Source of the DNA: Nitrobacter sp035546855
GTDB lineage: Bacteria > Pseudomonadota > Alphaproteobacteria > Rhizobiales > Xanthobacteraceae
Direction of reading: 5' to 3'
DNA: 26,602 nucleotides
Assembly: GCA_035546855.1 (NCBI GenBank)
Contig: DASZVY010000072.1
Location: 1 to 26,602, forward strand
The notes under the pieces are model-generated. The model worked only from the letters and a program-made list of their open reading frames with translations, searched no databases and was not told where the DNA came from. A program made the position numbers and the translations under genes. Positions within the stretch are counted from its first letter, which is position 1. The number at the start of each line of letters is the position of its first letter. This document shows, piece after piece, positions 22,871 to 26,602 of this stretch.

Positions 22871-24333
22871 CGGCTGCGCGCGATCTTCAGAAGCCGCGCG
22901 ATGTCGAGATGCGCCTCGAGATGATCGGCCAGCGCGTCGAGCGCGGCTTCGATCCGCGCGTCATAGGCGAGCGACGATGCCACGCCAAAATTCGCCAGCC
23001 ACGCCTTGCGGAAGGCATCGCCGGTGAACAGGCCGTGCACGTAGGTGCCCTGGATGCGGCCGTCACGGGATTGGGCGCCGTCCGGGCGTCCATCGAGCAT
23101 GAGCATCGGGCGCATGCAGGCGGGCCCGTCGGTGCGGCCGAGATGGATCTCATAGCCTTCAATCGGCGTATTCGTCGCGCAATGAATGCCGGCGACCCGC
23201 GTCGTCGATTTGCCGCCGCGCATGACCGTCCCGATGTCGAGCAGGCCAAGTCCTTCCACCGTTCCGGCGGGACCGTCGAGGCCATCGGGATCGCTGACAG
23301 CGCGGCCGAGCATCTGGTAGCCGCCGCAGAGGCCGAGCACATGGCCGCCGCGCCGGACATGCGCCGCGATATCGATGTCCCAGCCCTGCGCCCGCAGGAA
23401 GGCGAGATCGCCGATCGTCGATTTGCTGCCGGGCAGGATGATCACGTTAGCGTTCGCCGGGATCGGTTCGCCCGCCCGCACGAACACGAGCGTCACGCCG
23501 GGCTCCATGCCGAGCGGATCGAGATCGTCGAAGTTGGCGATGCGCGACAGCATGGGAACGACGATCACGCAGGATGACGACGGTGCTTTCTGGCCGCGGT
23601 CGAGATCGAGCGCGTCCTCCGCCGGCAGCCAGGCGGCCTGCGGCAGCCACGGCACCACGCCGAGCGAGGGCCAGCCGGTCATTTGTGTGATTTTGGCGAG
23701 GCCGGAATCGAACAATCCGGCATCGCCGCGAAACTTGTTGATGAGAAAGCCGCGGATGCGCGCGCGCTCGTCCGGCGCCAGCACGGCGTGGGTGCCGATC
23801 AGGCTTGCAATGACGCCGCCGCGATCGATATCGCCGGCGAGAATCACCGGCACGTTGGCGGCGACCGCGAAGCCCATGTTGGCGATGTCGCCGGCGTGCA
23901 GGTTGATCTCGGCCGGGCTTCCCGCGCCTTCCACCAGCACGATGTCGGCGTCGCGGGCGAGATGCGCGAAGCTCTCCAGCACCGCCGGCAGCAGCGCGGC
24001 TTTCTTCTCGAGATAGTCTTTCGCGCGCAACGTTCCGATGCGTCGCCCGCGCAAGATCACCTGCGCGCCGGTGTCGGTCTCCGGCTTGAGCAGCACCGGG
24101 TTCATGTGCACGCTGGGCGGTATTCGCGCGGCGCGCGCCTGCACCGCCTGCGCCCGGCCGATCTCGCCGCCGTCGACCGCGATCGCCGCATTGTTCGCCA
24201 TGTTCTGCGGCTTGAACGGCGCGACCTTCAACCCGCGCCGCGCCAGCGCGCGCGCCAGCCCCGCCACCAGCGTCGACTTGCCGGCATTGGAGCCGGTCGC
24301 CTGAATCATCAATGCGGGAGCGGGGCGGTTCAT
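22846..24333 (-). CDS. cobQ: Cobyric acid synthase CobQ
   Basis: 495 aa cytosolic ATP- and glutamine-dependent amidase that converts adenosylcobyrinic a,c-diamide to adenosylcobyric acid (four amidations). The N-terminal dethiobiotin-synthetase-like P-loop domain shows QATGSNAGKST (11-21), KPQNMANNA (41-49), VEGAGSPAEINL (134-145) and GDIDRGGV. The C-terminal class-I glutamine amidotransferase domain has the catalytic Cys in GLCGGYQMLG (C336) and the His in YVHGLF (H433). The length is typical. The chosen ATG starts four codons after a TTG; no strong ribosome binding site is visible for either. It is transcribed toward and overlaps cbiB by 25 bases. A 90-bp repeat lies between it and the upstream cobO. 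Confidence 0.95.
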   Translation of the reverse strand: MNRPAPALMIQATGSNAGKSTLVAGLARALARRGLKVAPFKPQNMANNAAIAVDGGEIGRAQAVQARAARIPPSVHMNPVLLKPETDTGAQVILRGRRIGTLRAKDYLEKKAALLPAVLESFAHLARDADIVLVEGAGSPAEINLHAGDIANMGFAVAANVPVILAGDIDRGGVIASLIGTHAVLAPDERARIRGFLINKFRGDAGLFDSGLAKITQMTGWPSLGVVPWLPQAAWLPAEDALDLDRGQKAPSSSCVIVVPMLSRIANFDDLDPLGMEPGVTLVFVRAGEPIPANANVIILPGSKSTIGDLAFLRAQGWDIDIAAHVRRGGHVLGLCGGYQMLGRAVSDPDGLDGPAGTVEGLGLLDIGTVMRGGKSTTRVAGIHCATNTPIEGYEIHLGRTDGPACMRPMLMLDGRPDGAQSRDGRIQGTYVHGLFTGDAFRKAWLANFGVASSLAYDARIEAALDALADHLEAHLDIARLLKIARSRQSSNSSA

Positions 24334-24367
24334 CGCGGCCCGCAAAAGCTGTCAGCGCAGACTGACT

Positions 24368-24457
24368 TGTCATGCCCGGCCCTGTGCCGGGCATCCACGT
24401 CTTCAAGGCTTCGCACAACGAAAGACGTAGATGGCCGGGACAAGCCCGGCCATGACG
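24368..24457. repeat. Double-hairpin palindromic repeat (dispersed intergenic element type)
   Basis: Two 36-nt arms, 24368-24403 and 24422-24457, are inverted copies matching at 29 of 36 positions around an 18-nt centre. Each arm folds into its own hairpin: TGCCCGGC/GCCGGGCA in the left arm and ATGGCCGGG/CCCGGCCAT in the right arm. Several arm-to-arm differences are paired changes that keep the small stems. Intergenic elements with GTCATG-CCGGG and GGATGGCCGGGAC-type sequence are, as I recall, common in Bradyrhizobium/Rhodopseudomonas relatives. It sits between cobO and cobQ and could attenuate or stabilise the transcript. Only one copy is in this window. Confidence 0.8.
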
Positions 24458-24483
24458 ATGATGGCGATTGTTTCGCGATCATT

Positions 24484-25113
24484 CTAAAACTCGATGCCCT
24501 TCTGGCCCTTGATGCCCTGGCGGAACGGATGTTTCACCAGCGTCATCTCGGTCACCAGATCGGCCATCTCGATCAGCTCGGGCCTGGCGTTGCGTCCGGT
24601 GACGACGACGTGCTTGCCGGCGGGCTTTTCCTCGCGCAGGAAGGTCACGATCTCCTCGATCGGCAGATAGTCGTAGCGCAGCACGATGTTCAGCTCATCG
24701 AGCAGCACGAGGCGATGGCGATCGTCGCGGATCAGCTCCTTGGCGCGCTCCCAGCCCTTGCGCGCGGCGGCGATGTCGCGCGCGCGATCCTGCGTTTCCC
24801 AGGTGAAACCCTCGCCCACGATATGCAGCGTGACAAGATCTGGAAACTTCGCCAGCAGCCGCGCCTCGCCAGTGTCCCATTTCTCCGACTTGGTGAACTG
24901 CACCACGGCCACCGGCAGGCCATGACCGATGTGGCGGAACACCATGCCGAGCGCGGCCGAGGTCTTGCCCTTTCCGGTGCCGGTGTGGACGATCAAAAGG
25001 CCCTTCTCGCCGGTCTTTGTGGCCATGATCCTGTCGCGCGCCGCCTTGTGCTTGCGCGCCTTCTCGGCGTGGCGGGCGTTCTCGTCTGCGTCGGAATGGG
25101 GCAGGTCGGTCAT
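24484..25113 (-). CDS. cobO: Cob(I)yrinic acid a,c-diamide adenosyltransferase CobO
   Basis: 209 aa cytosolic ATP:corrinoid adenosyltransferase of the CobA/CobO/BtuR type. It transfers the 5'-deoxyadenosyl group of ATP to reduced cobalt. The characteristic P-loop variant is IVHTGTGKGKTSAALG, with G45-S52, preceded by a His/Lys-rich N-terminal stretch that covers the substrate site in the family. VQFTKSEKWDTGE, DIAAARKGWERAKE, VLLDELNIVLRYDYL (Walker-B-like) and VVVTGRNARPELIEMADLVTEM complete the family pattern, and it ends with KGQKGIEF. The start at 25113 overlaps the cobN stop as ATGA, so the two are translationally coupled. It supplies the adenosylated substrate of CobQ just downstream. 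Confidence 0.95.
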   Translation of the reverse strand: MTDLPHSDADENARHAEKARKHKAARDRIMATKTGEKGLLIVHTGTGKGKTSAALGMVFRHIGHGLPVAVVQFTKSEKWDTGEARLLAKFPDLVTLHIVGEGFTWETQDRARDIAAARKGWERAKELIRDDRHRLVLLDELNIVLRYDYLPIEEIVTFLREEKPAGKHVVVTGRNARPELIEMADLVTEMTLVKHPFRQGIKGQKGIEF

Positions 25114-26602
25114 GCGGCGGTCTCCCGGCTGGACGTGTGGGACAAAAGGCTGGCGATCAGGTCGCGCGCGCTGTTGGATCGCGGAGTCCACAACCCGCGC
25201 CGGATGGCCTCGTCGAAGCGCGCGGCGGTCTCGCGCAGCGCCGCCGGATTGGCCTCCGCCATGAAGTCGCGCACCCGCGCGTCCTCCACATAGGCGGCGA
25301 AGAGCTGATCGAAGTGGTGATTGCCGACAGAATCGGTCGAGGCGGCAAAGCCGAACAGGTAGTCGACCGTAGCGGCGATCTCGAACGCGCCCTTGTAGCC
25401 GTGGCGCATCACGCCGGCGATCCATTTCGGGTTGGCGGCGCGGCCGCGCACCACGCGCGAGATTTCGTGTGCCAGCGAGCGTGCCACCGGTGCCTCCGGC
25501 CGCGAGGTGTCGACATGCGCGATGCGCGGCGCACGTCCGCGCAGGCTCTGCACCGTGGCTGCCAGTCCGCCCATGAACTGATAGTAGTCGTCCGAGTCGA
25601 GAATGTCGTGCTCGCGGTTGTCCTGAGCCTGCGCCACCAGATCGGTCTGCGCGAGGCGCTCGGCGAAGGCGTCCCGCGCCGCCTCGCCCTCGAGGGCGCC
25701 GCCATAGGCGTAGCCGCTCCAAGACAGGTAGACGTCGGCGATGTCGCCGCGCGTGTCCCAGCCGCCTTCGTCGATCAGCGCCTGCAAGCCGGCACCGTAA
25801 GCCCCCGGCTTTGCGCCGAACACGCGCGATGTCGCCTGCCGCTGCGCCTGCGCGGGGGGCATGCCGTTCGCTTCCAGCGCGCGCGTCGTTGCACGCACAT
25901 TTGCCGCGATCGGATTGGCGTCGTCCGGCTCGTCGAGATCAGCGATGGCGCGGATCGCGCTGTCGATCAGGTCCATCTGGGTCGGAAAGGCGTCGCGGAA
26001 CAGGCCGGAGACCCGCAGGGTGAGATCGATGCGCGGACGCTTCAGTCCGGACAGCGGAATGATCGCAAAGCCGGTCACGCGCCCGCTGGCCTCGTCCCAG
26101 AGCGGCCGCGCGCCGATCAGCGCCAACGCCTGCGCCACGTCGTCGCCGCCGGTGCGCATGTTGGCGGTGCCCCAGGCGGAGAGCGCCAGGCGGCGGGGAT
26201 AGCTGCCATGCTCCTGGGCATGGCGCGCCACCAGGAGCTGCGCCGATTTCCAGCCGAGCTGCCACGCCGCCGGCGTCGGCACCGCGCGCGTGTCGAGCGA
26301 ATAGAAATTGCGGCCGGTGGGCAGCACTTCCGGCCGGCCGCGCGTCGGCGCACCCGAGGGGCCCGGCGGCACGAAGCGCCCGTCGAGCCCGCGCAGCAGC
26401 CCGTCGATCTCGGCGCGGCCGCAGGCTTCGACAGCGGGGCGCAGATGGGCCTCGATCCAGCCCAGCACGGCGCGCGTGCGCGTCCATGACTCGGCGGGGG
26501 ACGCGCTCCCGGCGACCAGCGCGCGCGCCAGCGCCTCGAGCCGCTCCACCGTGTCGCCGGCGATGCGCCAGGGTTGCGGTGCCGCCAGCGCCGCCGGCCG
26601 CG
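25110..26602 (-). CDS. cobN: Aerobic cobaltochelatase subunit CobN, C-terminal part (5' end outside the window)
   Basis: About 497 C-terminal codons are visible and the frame stays open through the right edge (the residues before a GTG at 26549 read ...APQPWRIAGDT). Full-length CobN is roughly 1,250-1,300 aa, so the N-terminal 60% lies outside. CobN is the large cytosolic subunit that, with CobS and CobT, inserts cobalt into hydrogenobyrinic a,c-diamide using ATP. Diagnostic segments are GRPEVLPTGRNFYSLDTRAVPT, LSAWGTANMRTGGDDVAQALALIG, GFAIIPLSGLKRPRIDLTLRVSG-type and WIAGVMRHGYKGAFEIAATVDYLFGFAAST. These favour CobN over the related magnesium chelatase subunit (BchH), together with the coupled cobO. 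Its presence marks the oxygen-dependent, late-cobalt pathway. Confidence 0.95.
   Translation of the reverse strand, partial: RPAALAAPQPWRIAGDTVERLEALARALVAGSASPAESWTRTRAVLGWIEAHLRPAVEACGRAEIDGLLRGLDGRFVPPGPSGAPTRGRPEVLPTGRNFYSLDTRAVPTPAAWQLGWKSAQLLVARHAQEHGSYPRRLALSAWGTANMRTGGDDVAQALALIGARPLWDEASGRVTGFAIIPLSGLKRPRIDLTLRVSGLFRDAFPTQMDLIDSAIRAIADLDEPDDANPIAANVRATTRALEANGMPPAQAQRQATSRVFGAKPGAYGAGLQALIDEGGWDTRGDIADVYLSWSGYAYGGALEGEAARDAFAERLAQTDLVAQAQDNREHDILDSDDYYQFMGGLAATVQSLRGRAPRIAHVDTSRPEAPVARSLAHEISRVVRGRAANPKWIAGVMRHGYKGAFEIAATVDYLFGFAASTDSVGNHHFDQLFAAYVEDARVRDFMAEANPAALRETAARFDEAIRRGLWTPRSNSARDLIASLLSHTSSRETAA

Noticed and set aside
24346..24483. CRISPR-like or insertion-sequence remnant between cobO and cobQ
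   Set aside because: Only one palindromic element is present, with no spacer-repeat periodicity, no target-site duplication and no transposase fragment.
23683..25293. A 536-codon rightward frame spanning cobQ, the repeat and cobO in antisense
   Set aside because: It crosses two real genes and a non-coding repeat, and its product has no family signature.
25137..26489. A 450-codon rightward frame opposite cobN
   Set aside because: The opposite strand encodes clear CobN motifs. The antisense product is Arg/Ala/Gly-rich with no recognisable pattern, as expected in GC-rich DNA.

Overview
This is a GC-rich, densely packed chromosomal segment. Its gene content suggests an alphaproteobacterium of the Bradyrhizobium/Rhodopseudomonas/Afipia/Nitrobacter group. 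The reasons are aerobic-type cobalamin genes (cobN, cobO, cobQ, bluB), branched-chain-amino-acid-type (HAAT) ABC operons, Tat-exported binding proteins, and a dispersed palindromic repeat of a kind I associate with these genomes. This taxonomic call is inference from gene content, not from a marker gene. No rRNA, tRNA, CRISPR array, insertion sequence or prophage was seen.

Region 1 (1-6.8 kb) is a regulated uptake and catabolism locus. A GntR/FCD-family repressor and a beta-hydroxyacid dehydrogenase run leftward. Divergent from them is a five-gene HAAT ABC importer (binding protein, two permeases, two ATPases) ending in a carboxymuconolactone decarboxylase-family gene. A perfect 21-bp palindrome between the two units is the likely operator. 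It sits inside the spacer of a good gntR promoter that would give a nearly leaderless mRNA. Three tandem 13-nt repeats precede the binding-protein gene. The substrate is unknown; an organic, hydroxy or aromatic-derived acid is the best guess.

Region 2 (6.9-15.1 kb) is accessory. It holds an L-2-haloacid dehalogenase with the full catalytic set; a LolD-like ATPase, FtsX-like permease and Tat-exported AttH/CrtC-like lipocalin cassette; two convergent MFS transporters; a possible 25-codon leader ORF; and a 52-residue, highly charged small protein.

Region 3 (15.2 kb to the end) is vitamin B12 import, salvage and late synthesis. bluB (lower-ligand synthesis) is divergent from a cobalamin riboswitch that precedes btuB-btuC-btuD. 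cobC lies on the opposite strand, wedged between btuD and btuF-cbiB with almost no intergenic space. cobQ converges on cbiB with overlapping 3' ends. A 90-bp double-hairpin repeat separates cobQ from the cobN-cobO pair, and cobN runs off the right edge. Together the genes import corrinoids (BtuBCDF), insert cobalt (CobN), adenosylate (CobO), amidate (CobQ), make and attach the aminopropanol arm (CobC, CbiB) and make dimethylbenzimidazole (BluB).

The only gene-free stretch over 300 bases is 15876-16250. It holds divergent promoter DNA and the riboswitch.
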